Of a stretch of DNA of 64,000 nucleotides, positions 1 to 7,701 are shown piece by piece (position 1 is the first letter of the stretch; the number at the start of each line of letters is the position of its first letter). Source of the DNA: BOG-908 sp964242595 (GTDB lineage: Bacteria > Pseudomonadota > Alphaproteobacteria > Acetobacterales > Acetobacteraceae); the NCBI GenBank assembly GCA_964242595.1, contig CAXTBC010000005.1:1-64000 (forward strand). The letters are read 5' to 3'. The notes beneath the pieces were generated by a model, which was not told the DNA's origin, did not search any database, and saw nothing but the letters and a program-made list of their open reading frames with translations. Both the position numbers and the translations under genes were made by a program.

Positions 1-180
1 CATCAGCCGATTTGGGAATCCCCCGCCGACTCGGACCCATCACATCCCGCTCTAATCGTTTGATCTGCGCCAGCGTGCGATCGCGCTTGTGAAAGGGAGC
101 CAGTCCCGCCGTTCGTTACCAAACGACTTGGGCACGCACGGCCGAGCCCGACGGCCAGGGCCTGGTCGCGGCGGTGCCGC

Positions 181-585
181 ATGCGCGCTGGACTACGATG
201 ACCTTCCTGCCGCCTTGCGCTCGGACGCTGTTACCGCACCCTGCGTGTTCGGCGGGCCGATCAACGGCTGCTCGTTCCTGGCCTGGTTGACGCAGTTCCT
301 CAACCCCACCTGCGGCCCAGCGGTATCGTGGTGCTCGACAACCTCAACAGCCATATGGCGCTGCCGTTCGCCGGGCGATACGCGATGTCGGGATACACCT
401 CTTCTACCGCCCTACAGCCCGGACCTTGATCCGCTCGAAATGGTCTTCTCAGACCTCAAACCCTGCTGCGAAAAGCCGACGAGCGGTCGGTCGCCGCCGT
501 CTGGCGTCGCATCGGATCGCTGCTCCAGCACTTCAGCGCCGAACGCGCTAATTACGTCAGGCACGCCGGATCCGACCACACCTGA
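181..585 (+). pseudogene. IS630-family transposase remnant
   Basis: This is a broken DDE transposase. Pieces of the catalytic core are readable but lie in different frames: a segment reading GPINGCSFLAWLTQFL, then VVLDNLNSH with the second catalytic Asp, then PPYSPDLDPLEMVFSDLK with the catalytic Glu, then a tail reading LLRKADERSVAAVWRRIGSL and ending at a TGA at 583-585. At least two frameshifts separate the blocks and the N-terminal helix-turn-helix half is missing. These motifs and their order are those of IS630-type transposases. No terminal inverted repeats were identified. It cannot encode an active enzyme. Confidence 0.75.
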
Positions 586-610
586 TCCGGCTACGCTCTA
601 ACGCCGGCGA

Positions 611-892
611 TCAGGACTGCGGGCCGGCAACCACGGTGCCGTAGGGGATTGTCATGCCGGCCGGCGTCTCGTCACTCATAACGGCCGCCACCAGCCGCGT
701 ATCGCGCCACGGGCTGGGGGCGGAGGCGTGGCCGGGCACGGTGGAGCGCGCATCCTGGAAGCGTGCGCTGGCCATGCCCCGCGCCTCGTCCTCGTCGGCC
801 GCGTTCACCCAGCACTCGTCGCGAACCGGGCTTTCGCCCCAGGCGGCATCGCCCAACAGAGGCAGCACGGGGGTGAGATGGAAAATCGGCAT
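611..892 (-). CDS. small conserved-looking hypothetical protein
   Basis: This 93-residue protein begins MPIFHLTPVLP and contains VRDECWVNAADEDEARGMA, then a PWRD segment and a C-terminal GTVV. It has no signal peptide or membrane segment and no domain that I can name. The composition and the internal DECWVNAADE pattern look like real coding rather than a shadow, and resemble small hypothetical proteins I associate with Acetobacteraceae (recollection, not a search). It lies between two transposase remnants, so it could be a resident gene stranded among insertions. Function unknown. Confidence 0.5.
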   Translation of the reverse strand: MPIFHLTPVLPLLGDAAWGESPVRDECWVNAADEDEARGMASARFQDARSTVPGHASAPSPWRDTRLVAAVMSDETPAGMTIPYGTVVAGPQS

Positions 893-1084
893 GGTGGCAA
901 GGCCTTTGTGAAGCGCTGTCGCCTTACGCCGGCTTGCCCGGCCGGTTTCCGCGTCGGCCGGGGTGGGAGAAGCATGGGGTTCTGTCCAGACGCGCCAACT
1001 TGAGGCTTGTATGAGCGCGGTTCACGCTTTGACGAGCGGTATTGCATGACGGCCGTTGCTCGTCTGCTGTCTCGCGTCTGGGCC

Positions 1085-1640
1085 GTGTTGCTGATCTTGA
1101 GGCGACAGCGCGCTCTTCCGGGCGCTCACGCGGGTGTGCAAGGTGCGCCGCGCCGAGGACCTGCTGCGGCTTGCCTTGATCTATGGGCTTCGTCAGCACT
1201 CGCTGCGGAGCTCGGTGTCGGTGGCTGGTCGGTTTCAGCGACAAGAGCATGCTGGGCGGCGGCGAACGATGGCGGGCTGGTTGAATCCCTTTTAGAGTGC
1301 CTGTTCGAAGACAGGCCGGCCTCGCGTGTGATGACGTCCTCGCTGTGCCGCCGTGCTGCAAGCCGGGCAGATTTCGTCACGCGCATCGGCTGGAATAAAC
1401 TGCGTCTCCGCGATGCCCAAGGCGCGCGCCTCGACATCATGGTGCTGCCGTCGTTCGGCGACGCTGCCATGGAGCACTGCGTCGCCGTCAAAGTGGTGGA
1501 CAGGCCGTGGTACCTGGTCCTGCAACGCCTGCCGCCGAGATGGCGCAACGCCCGCTCGAACGCGTCCCCGGCATCAGCAAGCAGGGCAGCGCCTAAGTGT
1601 CATGACGATGAAAATCCGAGCCGAGACAATCAAATTGGCT
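1085..1640 (+). pseudogene. IS4-family transposase remnant
   Basis: Degenerate transposase. One frame reads VRRAEDLLRLALIYGLRQHSL near 1138-1200, typical of the N-terminal region of IS4-type transposases. A later frame reads ADFVTRIGWNKLRLRDAQGA near 1366-1430, which matches the strand preceding the catalytic Glu region in that family. Frame changes and missing segments separate them and the catalytic Asp residues are not recognisable. A frame of 225 codons runs through the area but mixes coding and non-coding frames. Together with the IS630 remnant it marks the left end of the window as an insertion graveyard. Confidence 0.6.
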
Positions 1641-1704
1641 TAAGATTGCCTGTGGGCAGAGCGCCTTGTTTACTCATTCGCTAACAAACACCCCACCCCG
1701 CGGC

Positions 1705-1911
1705 TCACACATCATCCGGCGAAAGCACCCGTATCTCCTCGGCCACCCGCTCCAGAAGCGCCGCCTCCTGCTCGTAGGACTTGGGAAACCTTGCACGGCG
1801 CGCCTGCACCAGCGCCTGCTTGGCCTTGGCCTGGTGCCACTGGCTCACCGCCAGGATCGCCGCGTCCCACCCGCGCCGGAAGGCCTCCTCGTCACCCGAT
1901 CGCGTCGGCAT
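1705..1911 (-). CDS. small hypothetical protein (basic helix-rich)
   Basis: I chose the internal ATG at 1911, giving 68 residues (MPTRSGDEEAFRRGWDAAIL...). Upstream codons of the open frame are Ala/Gly/Trp-rich and look non-coding. The protein has an EEAFRRGWDAAI motif followed by a basic stretch around KAKQALVQARRARFPKS and an acidic helical tail. It has no signal peptide and no recognised family. It runs divergently from the MAPEG gene starting at 2046. Function unknown. Confidence 0.5.
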   Translation of the reverse strand: MPTRSGDEEAFRRGWDAAILAVSQWHQAKAKQALVQARRARFPKSYEQEAALLERVAEEIRVLSPDDV

Positions 1912-2045
1912 CGTTCCCGGTCCATCCCAGCTGCCTCCTGCTACCTGCCCCAGCCAAGATCGCGCGGCAACGCCGGTGGCGCTGTTGACCGCGCCCGCCC
2001 GCTCGCCGATCAAGGCCGTCGTTTCACCTTCGGAGCCAGCCGCCC

Positions 2046-2450
2046 ATGCACGCCCCCCTCGTCACCCTGGCCTGCGCCGGCCTGCTCGGCCTGATCTTCG
2101 TCGTCCTCAGCGCCCGCGTGGTCATGGCCCGCCGCACCGGCAGGCCGCTGCCGCACCCCGCCGACCTCGCCACCGCCGAACCCGTGAAGCTGCAGGTGGC
2201 CATCCGCAGCCATGCCAACTTTGCCGAGTACGTGCCGCTCTGCCTGATCCTGATCGGCGGGCTGGAGCTGCAGGTTGGCTCCACCGTGCTGGTCAAGGCG
2301 CTGGCCGCGGTGCTGGTGCTCGCCCGCGCCGCCCACCCGATCGGCATGGTCATGCCCGGCGCCAACCCGTTCCGCGCCGGCGGTTTCGTAGGCACGTTGC
2401 TTGTGTTGATGGCGGCTGGCGTAGCTGAACTGATCGCTACGCTCAAGTAA
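2046..2450 (+). CDS. MAPEG family membrane protein
   Basis: A 134-residue integral membrane protein with about four hydrophobic segments (roughly residues 5-25, 60-80, 82-100 and 112-130). The conserved stretch IRSHANFAEYVPLCLILIGG at about residues 56-75 is the hallmark of the MAPEG family (membrane-associated proteins in eicosanoid and glutathione metabolism), bacterial YecN-like branch. Bacterial members are of unclear physiological role; some have glutathione transferase or peroxidase activity. The gene ends directly before a family-1 repeat. Confidence 0.85.
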   Translation: MHAPLVTLACAGLLGLIFVVLSARVVMARRTGRPLPHPADLATAEPVKLQVAIRSHANFAEYVPLCLILIGGLELQVGSTVLVKALAAVLVLARAAHPIGMVMPGANPFRAGGFVGTLLVLMAAGVAELIATLK

Positions 2451-2578
2451 GCAAGGCCTTCTTTTCTGAAGAAAAGAAGCAAAAGACTTTTGTCCGTGCT
2501 GTCGCGGACCTCTCCCCAACGCGCGCCAGGTCAGCAAAAGTTTTTTGGTTCATTTTTTCAAAGAAGAACTGCTTTCTT
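2451..2578. repeat. family-1 dispersed palindromic repeat, copy A (two arms)
   Basis: The left arm contains a CTTCTTTT/AAAAGAAG hairpin followed by a CAAAAGACTTTTG segment; the right arm is its inverted counterpart around 2535-2575. They are separated by about 45 bases containing GTGCTGTCGCGGACCTCTCC. Copy B at 6281 has almost the same spacer. The position, directly after the MAPEG stop codon and before the repeat-protein gene, is typical of the family. Confidence 0.85.
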
Positions 2579-2670
2579 CCCTGCTTAACCTTCCTCTCAA
2601 AATCCGAAACGCTCCCTTAACCTTTCCCCCCTAACCTCCGGTCCAGACGCACCCGGAGTTCGACAAAGCC

Positions 2671-5600
2671 ATGGCCTCGATCGTCAGCAGCCTGACCACA
2701 ACGCAGATCGCGGCCCTGTCCACCACGGCGCTGGCGGGCATGACGACCACGGACATGCAGGCCTTCAGCGCGGCGCAGGTCGCCGCCGTCACCACAACGC
2801 AGGTCGTGGCGTTCTCCAGCGCCCAGCTTGGTGCCTGGGCCACTACGCAGCTAACCGGCCTGACCAGCGCGGATCTGGGCGCGCTGACCGCCACGCAGGA
2901 GGCCGGGCTCACCACCACGCAAATCAGCGTCCTCAACGCCGCCCAGCTGCAGGGGCTTACCACCACCGAGATGACGGCGCTGTCCGCCACCCAGCTCGCA
3001 GGCCTGGCCAGCACGGACCTTGCCGCCTTCACCACCACCCAGCTCGGCGCGCTCGGCGCCGCCCAACTCGGCACGCTGAAGACCTCCGCGCTGGCCGGGC
3101 TCAGCAGCACGGACGTCGCCGCCCTCACCACCACGCAGCTAGCCGGGCTCACCGCCACGCAAGTGCCCGCGCTCAAGGCCACTCAGCTCGCCGGCCTGTC
3201 CTCGACCGACCTCGGGTCGCTCGCCCAGACGCAGCTCGCGGCACTCGCCTCCACGCAGGTGGCGGCGCTGGCCAGCCCGCAGCTCGCCGGCCTGTCGGCG
3301 GCGCAGATCGGCGCGCTGGCCACCAGCCAGCTTGCCGGGCTGACGTCGGCCGGCCTGCACGGGCTCACCACCACCCAGTTGGCGGGCCTGACCGCGACGC
3401 AGACTGCCGCGCTCAGCACCGCCCAGCTCACCGGGCTGACCACCACCCAGGCCGGCGCGCTCGCCAACACGCAGCTGGCGGCACTCAGCACCACCCAGCT
3501 TGATTCGCTCACCAGCACCCAGCTCGGCGGCCTGACCACCACCGAGATAGGCCTGCTGACCACCACGCAACTGGGCGGCTTGGGCACGGCGCAGCTCGCG
3601 GCCTTCAGCACCACCCAGCTCGGCGGGCTGGCGGCCACCGAGCTGGGCCAGCTGCACACAACGGCGCTGGCCGGCCTGTCCAGCACGGACCTTGCGGCGC
3701 TCACCACGACGCAGCTCGCCGGGCTGGCCTCCAGCCAAATGGGCGCGCTCGGCACCGCGCAGCTACCCGGCCTATCCACCACGGACGTGGCCGCGCTCAC
3801 CACCACGCAGCTCTCCGGCCTGTCCACCACGCAGCTGGCGGCACTCTCCACCACGCAGCTCACCGGCCTGACGAGCGCCCAGCTCGGCGCGCTCGCCATC
3901 ACCCAGCTCGGCGGCCTCGGCAGCACGGACATCCACAGCCTCACCACCACGCAGCTTGGCGGGCTGACGGCGGCACAGACCGCCGCCCTCAGCACCACCC
4001 AGCTCGCCGGCCTGGTCGCCGCCGACGTCGCCAGCCTCACCACGCCGCAGCTCAACGCCCTGACCAGCAGCCAGGTGGCCGCGCTCAACAGCACCCAGCT
4101 CGGCGGCCTCACCACCACCGAGATCGGCCTGCTCACCACCACCCAGATCGGCGGGCTTAACGCGACCACGATCGGCGAGCTGACCACCACGCAATTGGGC
4201 GGCCTGGCGCCGGCTCAGCTGGCAGCCCTGCACACCACCGCCCTGGCCGGCCTGTCCACGGCCGACGTCACCGCGCTGACCACCACGCAGCTGGGCGGCC
4301 TTGCCGCCACGCAGTTCGGCGCCCTGGCCACCACGCAGCTGCCGGGCCTGTCCAGCACGGATGTCGGCGCGCTGACCACCACCCAGCTGGCCGGCTTCTC
4401 CACCACGCAACTGGCCGCACTGGGCACCACCCAGCTCGCCGGGCTGCTGGCCGCCCAGCTCGCCGCGCTCACCACCACGCAGCTGGGCGGGCTGAACGCG
4501 ACCGACCTGCATAGCCTGACCACCACCCAGCTCGCCGGGCTCACAACCACGCAGGCGAGCGCGCTCACCACCCAGCAGCTCGCCGGGCTCACTGCAGCCG
4601 ACATCGGCGCGCTCGCCGCCACCCAGCAGGGCGCGCTCAGCGGCACGCAGCTCTCGGCGCTGACCACCACGCAGCTCGGCGGGCTGTCGACCACCCAGAT
4701 CGGCTTGCTGAGCACCACGCAGCTCGGCGCCGTCACCGCCACGGCGCTGGCGGGGCTCACCACCACGCAGCTTGGCGGTTTAGCGGCGGCACAGCTCGCC
4801 GCGGTGAAAGTCGTCGCCCTGGCCGGGCTGAACACCACCGACCTCGCGGCGCTGACCACCACCCAGTTGGGCGGCCTGACCACCTCCCAGGTCGCAGGCC
4901 TGGCCACTGCCCAGCTCCCCGGCCTCAGCTCGACGGATCTCGGCGCCTTCACCGCCGGCCAGCTCGGCGCGCTGACCACCACGCAACTCGCGGTTCTCGC
5001 CACCACGCAGCTCTCCGGGCTGTCGGCCGCCCAACTCGGCGCGCTCACGCTTACCCAGTTCGGCGGGCTCACCTCGGCCGACATGCACGCGCTGACCACC
5101 ACCCAGCTGGCCGGGATCACCACCGGGCAGGTGGCGGCGTTGTCCACCACCCAGCTCTCCGGCCTGACCACCACCGAGGTTGGGGCGCTGGCCGCCACCC
5201 AGCTTGCGGCACTCGGCACCAGCCAGGTCGATGCCCTGTCGAGCGCCCAGCTGGGCGGGGTCACCACCACGCAGATGGGCCTGCTCAGCAACACCCAGTT
5301 GGCCGGGCTGGGCACCGTCCAGATGGCCGCGTTCAGCACCACGCAGCTGGGCGGCCTCGCGCCGGCGCAGCTCGCGGCGCTGCACACCTCGGCCTTGGCG
5401 GGCCTGTCCAGCACGGACGTCGCCGCGCTGACCACAACGCAGCTCGGCGGGCTGCTGGCCACCCAGATCGGCGCGCTCGGCACCGCACAGCTCGCCGGCC
5501 TGTCCACCACCGACCTGGGCGCGCTGACCACCCCTCAGCTGGGCGGACTGTCCACCACGCAGCTCGCCGCCCTCAGCACCACTCAACTTGGCGGGATGGG

Positions 5601-6279
5601 CAGCACGCAACTCGGCGTGCTCACCACCACCCAGCTGGGCGGCCTGAACGCGACCGACCTGCACAGCCTCAGCACCACCCAGATCGGCGGCCTGACCGCC
5701 GGCCAGGTGGCCGCGCTGTCCACCACCCAACTCGGCGGCCTGACCACCGCCGAACTCGGCGTGCTCACCACCACCCAGGCCACGGCGCTGACCACCACGC
5801 AGCTGGCGGCGCTGACCGGCACGCAGCTCACGGCGCTAACCACCACCGCAGTGGCCGCGCTGACCACCACCCAGATCGGCGGGCTGGGCACCACGTCATT
5901 GAGCGAGCTCAGCACCACGCAGATCGGCGCGCTCACCGCGGGCCAGATGGGCGCGCTAAAAACCTCAGCCATGGCGGGGTTCACCACGTCCGAACTGGCA
6001 GCGCTGACCACCACGCAGGTGGGCGGGCTGACCACGGCGCAGGTGGGTGTGTTCTCGGCCACCCAGCTCGGTGCGCTCACCACCACCGTAGTGGCCGGCC
6101 TGGCCAACACCCAGATGGCGGCGCTGACGGCTACCGAGATCGCCGGCTTCACCACCACGCAGATCCCGTCGCTGACCACGACGGAGATCGGCGCCATCGG
6201 CGCGGCCCACGCCACCGCGTTCACGTCCACGCAGATCGCGGCGATGAGCACGCCGCAGATCAACGCGCTGTTCGGGTAG
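2671..6279 (+). CDS. giant octapeptide-repeat protein (LxxLTTTQ repeats, 24-unit super-repeat)
   Basis: This 1202-residue protein consists, after four residues, of 149 uninterrupted eight-residue units of consensus L-(A/G)-(A/G)-L-(T/S)-T-T-Q and a six-residue end (INALFG). I find no insertion or deletion in the whole array. Above the 8-residue repeat lies an exact 192-residue (24-unit, 576-bp) period: a unit ending in TSA/TTA recurs at residues 137, 329, 521, 713, 905 and 1097, and a unit beginning with Leu/Ile/Met-His recurs at 230, 422, 614, 806 and 998. Arg, Cys and Tyr appear absent and Lys is rare. No classical signal peptide, membrane segment or RTX motif is visible. Short repeats of this kind occur, as I recall, in large surface or adhesin-like proteins of alphaproteobacteria, so a solenoid surface role is possible but unproven. 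A GGAG lies 14 bases before the ATG. Confidence 0.85.
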   Translation: MASIVSSLTTTQIAALSTTALAGMTTTDMQAFSAAQVAAVTTTQVVAFSSAQLGAWATTQLTGLTSADLGALTATQEAGLTTTQISVLNAAQLQGLTTTEMTALSATQLAGLASTDLAAFTTTQLGALGAAQLGTLKTSALAGLSSTDVAALTTTQLAGLTATQVPALKATQLAGLSSTDLGSLAQTQLAALASTQVAALASPQLAGLSAAQIGALATSQLAGLTSAGLHGLTTTQLAGLTATQTAALSTAQLTGLTTTQAGALANTQLAALSTTQLDSLTSTQLGGLTTTEIGLLTTTQLGGLGTAQLAAFSTTQLGGLAATELGQLHTTALAGLSSTDLAALTTTQLAGLASSQMGALGTAQLPGLSTTDVAALTTTQLSGLSTTQLAALSTTQLTGLTSAQLGALAITQLGGLGSTDIHSLTTTQLGGLTAAQTAALSTTQLAGLVAADVASLTTPQLNALTSSQVAALNSTQLGGLTTTEIGLLTTTQIGGLNATTIGELTTTQLGGLAPAQLAALHTTALAGLSTADVTALTTTQLGGLAATQFGALATTQLPGLSSTDVGALTTTQLAGFSTTQLAALGTTQLAGLLAAQLAALTTTQLGGLNATDLHSLTTTQLAGLTTTQASALTTQQLAGLTAADIGALAATQQGALSGTQLSALTTTQLGGLSTTQIGLLSTTQLGAVTATALAGLTTTQLGGLAAAQLAAVKVVALAGLNTTDLAALTTTQLGGLTTSQVAGLATAQLPGLSSTDLGAFTAGQLGALTTTQLAVLATTQLSGLSAAQLGALTLTQFGGLTSADMHALTTTQLAGITTGQVAALSTTQLSGLTTTEVGALAATQLAALGTSQVDALSSAQLGGVTTTQMGLLSNTQLAGLGTVQMAAFSTTQLGGLAPAQLAALHTSALAGLSSTDVAALTTTQLGGLLATQIGALGTAQLAGLSTTDLGALTTPQLGGLSTTQLAALSTTQLGGMGSTQLGVLTTTQLGGLNATDLHSLSTTQIGGLTAGQVAALSTTQLGGLTTAELGVLTTTQATALTTTQLAALTGTQLTALTTTAVAALTTTQIGGLGTTSLSELSTTQIGALTAGQMGALKTSAMAGFTTSELAALTTTQVGGLTTAQVGVFSATQLGALTTTVVAGLANTQMAALTATEIAGFTTTQIPSLTTTEIGAIGAAHATAFTSTQIAAMSTPQINALFG

Positions 6280-6280
6280 G

Positions 6281-6410
6281 GCAAGGAAAGCCCTCTTTTC
6301 TGAAGAAAGAAGCAAAAGACTTTTGTCAGTGCTGTCGCGGACCTCTCCCTCGACGCGCGCCGGGTCAGCAAAAGTTTTTTGATTCTTTTTTCAAAAAAGA
6401 ACCGCTTTAT
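6281..6410. repeat. family-1 dispersed palindromic repeat, copy B (two arms)
   Basis: Two inverted AT-rich hairpin arms starting right after the repeat-protein stop codon. The spacer (GTGCTGTCGCGGACCTCTCC, then GCGCGCC and GGTCAGC) is nearly the same as in copy A, unlike every other copy in the window, whose spacers differ. A and B are in direct orientation and flank the repeat-protein gene. Confidence 0.85.
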
Positions 6411-6573
6411 AACTTCGAGCCAACATCGCGCACCACACCGGTCCGGCCACGCCCTGGGTAGCCGCATCGCGCTCCTTGGCGGCGCAGCCATGGGCTTCGA
6501 ATGCTCTTCGCTCACACCTTCTAAGCCCAAACAGCCCCGGCTGCGGCGACCGTCCTCCTCCCAATCGAGACGG
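6411..6573. other. intergenic stretch, no recognised feature
   Basis: Between family-1 copy B and the family-3 element. Open frames cross it on both strands but none has a recognisable motif, ribosome binding site or conserved composition. Nothing assigned. Confidence 0.4.
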
Positions 6574-6721
6574 AAAATTTGTCCGTAAACATGGCTGGAG
6601 GGGCGAGCCGGCGTGGGCGTTTCCGAGCACCGAAGCGGAGTGGCCGTTTGGGCCATGAGCACCGGAGCGCAGCCAAACGCGCGCCAAATCGCCACTAGAG
6701 GCGCGTTTACGGACGAACTTT
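6574..6721. mobile_element. family-3 MITE-like element, copy 1
   Basis: The ends are imperfect inverted repeats: GTCCGTAAAC at 6581-6590 and GTTTACGGAC at 6704-6713, extended by flanking A/T bases. The interior carries two related blocks, GAGCACCGAAGCGG and GAGCACCGGAGCGC, that also occur in the elements at 32396 and 62129. No open frame for a transposase. The right end abuts the encoded CCA of tRNA-Cys. Confidence 0.6.
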
Positions 6722-6795
6722 TGGAGGTCCGACCCGGAGTCGAACCGGGCTACAGGGATTTGCAGTCCCTTACATAACCGCTCTGACATCGGACC
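6722..6795 (-). tRNA. tRNA-Cys (GCA)
   Basis: On the reverse strand the sequence folds as a 74-nt cloverleaf including an encoded CCA. The acceptor arms are GGTCCGA and TCGGACC with U73, the usual cysteine discriminator. The anticodon loop CTGCAAA carries GCA. The T arm has the standard GGTTCGACTCC loop. Confidence 0.95.
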
Positions 6796-6930
6796 GCGCG
6801 GCGAGCGGGCCGTATAGAACGCAAACCCGCCGCCGGTCCAGCGCCCATCTGACGCTACCTGGCGCCATCTGGACCCGCCGCCGCCCCGCCGGTAAGACCA
6901 CGCCGCACGCCAGCGGAGCCGACCTACAAG

Positions 6931-7617
6931 ATGCCTCCATCCGCCCCCATTGCGCCTTCGCCGGCCGACGCCGCCCTGGCCCGCAACCTGATGGTGGACG
7001 GCCAGCTCCGCCCCACCAGGGTGAACGACCGGCGCATCTTGGACATCATGCGCACCCTGCCGCGCGAGGCCTATTTGCCGCAGCATCAGGCCGGCCTGGC
7101 CTATATCGACGAGGACGTGCCGTTGAGCGGCGGACGCGTGATGCTCAAGCCGCTGGTGATCGCCAGGCTGGTGCAGTTGGCCCGCCCGCGTGCCGGCGAA
7201 GCGGCGCTGGTGGTGGGCGCCGGCGCCGGTTACGGCGCGGCCCTGCTGGCTGCCTGCGGCGTGCACGTCACCGCGCTGGAGGAGGATGCGGCCCTGCTCG
7301 AGCTGGCCCGCGCGGCGCCGGCCGCCCCTGGCTCGGGCAGCGTGGCGGTGGTCGAGGGCAAGCTGGCGCAGGGCCATGAGGCTGGCGCGCCATACGACCT
7401 GGTGCTGATCGAAGGCGCGGTGCGCGAGATCCCGGACGTCATCGGCCGACAGGTGGGCGCGCATGGCAGGCTGGTGGCCATCGTTTGCCCACCCTCCGGC
7501 ACCGGCGTCGCCGTGTTGGCCGAGCCCAGCGTCGGCGGCCTGCGTGCGCATGCGCAGTTCGACGCCTCGGCTCCCTACCTGCAGGGCCTGCTGCCCGCGG
7601 CCAGCTTCAGCTTCTGA
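6931..7617 (+). CDS. protein-L-isoaspartate O-methyltransferase family (PCMT-like)
   Basis: A 228-residue SAM-dependent methyltransferase. The N-terminal MVDGQLRPTRVNDRRILD block, the PREAYLPQHQAGLAY(I)DEDVPL segment and glycine motif I (VVGAGAGYGAALLA) place it in the PCMT family that repairs isoaspartyl residues. As in the alphaproteobacterial variants next to tolC, the substrate loop is modified and the strict GSGYQTA motif is replaced by GAGAGYGAALL, so true repair activity is not certain. It starts a same-strand run PCMT-tolC-popZ-valS, an arrangement known in alphaproteobacteria. Confidence 0.85.
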   Translation: MPPSAPIAPSPADAALARNLMVDGQLRPTRVNDRRILDIMRTLPREAYLPQHQAGLAYIDEDVPLSGGRVMLKPLVIARLVQLARPRAGEAALVVGAGAGYGAALLAACGVHVTALEEDAALLELARAAPAAPGSGSVAVVEGKLAQGHEAGAPYDLVLIEGAVREIPDVIGRQVGAHGRLVAIVCPPSGTGVAVLAEPSVGGLRAHAQFDASAPYLQGLLPAASFSF

Positions 7618-7701
7618 AAACGTTAACCCGTGTCCGCCACACCGTTGGCGGCGCACGGCTTCGTGTGCGAGACTGGCCAAGCTATGAACGGAGTACGCCG
7701 T

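Noticed and set aside
2631..5730. Several long reverse-strand frames opposite the repeat gene (up to 438 codons)
   Set aside because: They are shadows of the 24-bp repeats, since any stop-free unit stays open in other frames; compositions are Val/Ser/Ala or Arg/Gly/Gln repeats with no start signals.
2671..6279. Regular 24-bp repeats looked at first like a CRISPR or satellite array
   Set aside because: The repeats are in phase with a 1202-codon frame, have no unique spacers and vary as codons do; they encode the octapeptide protein.
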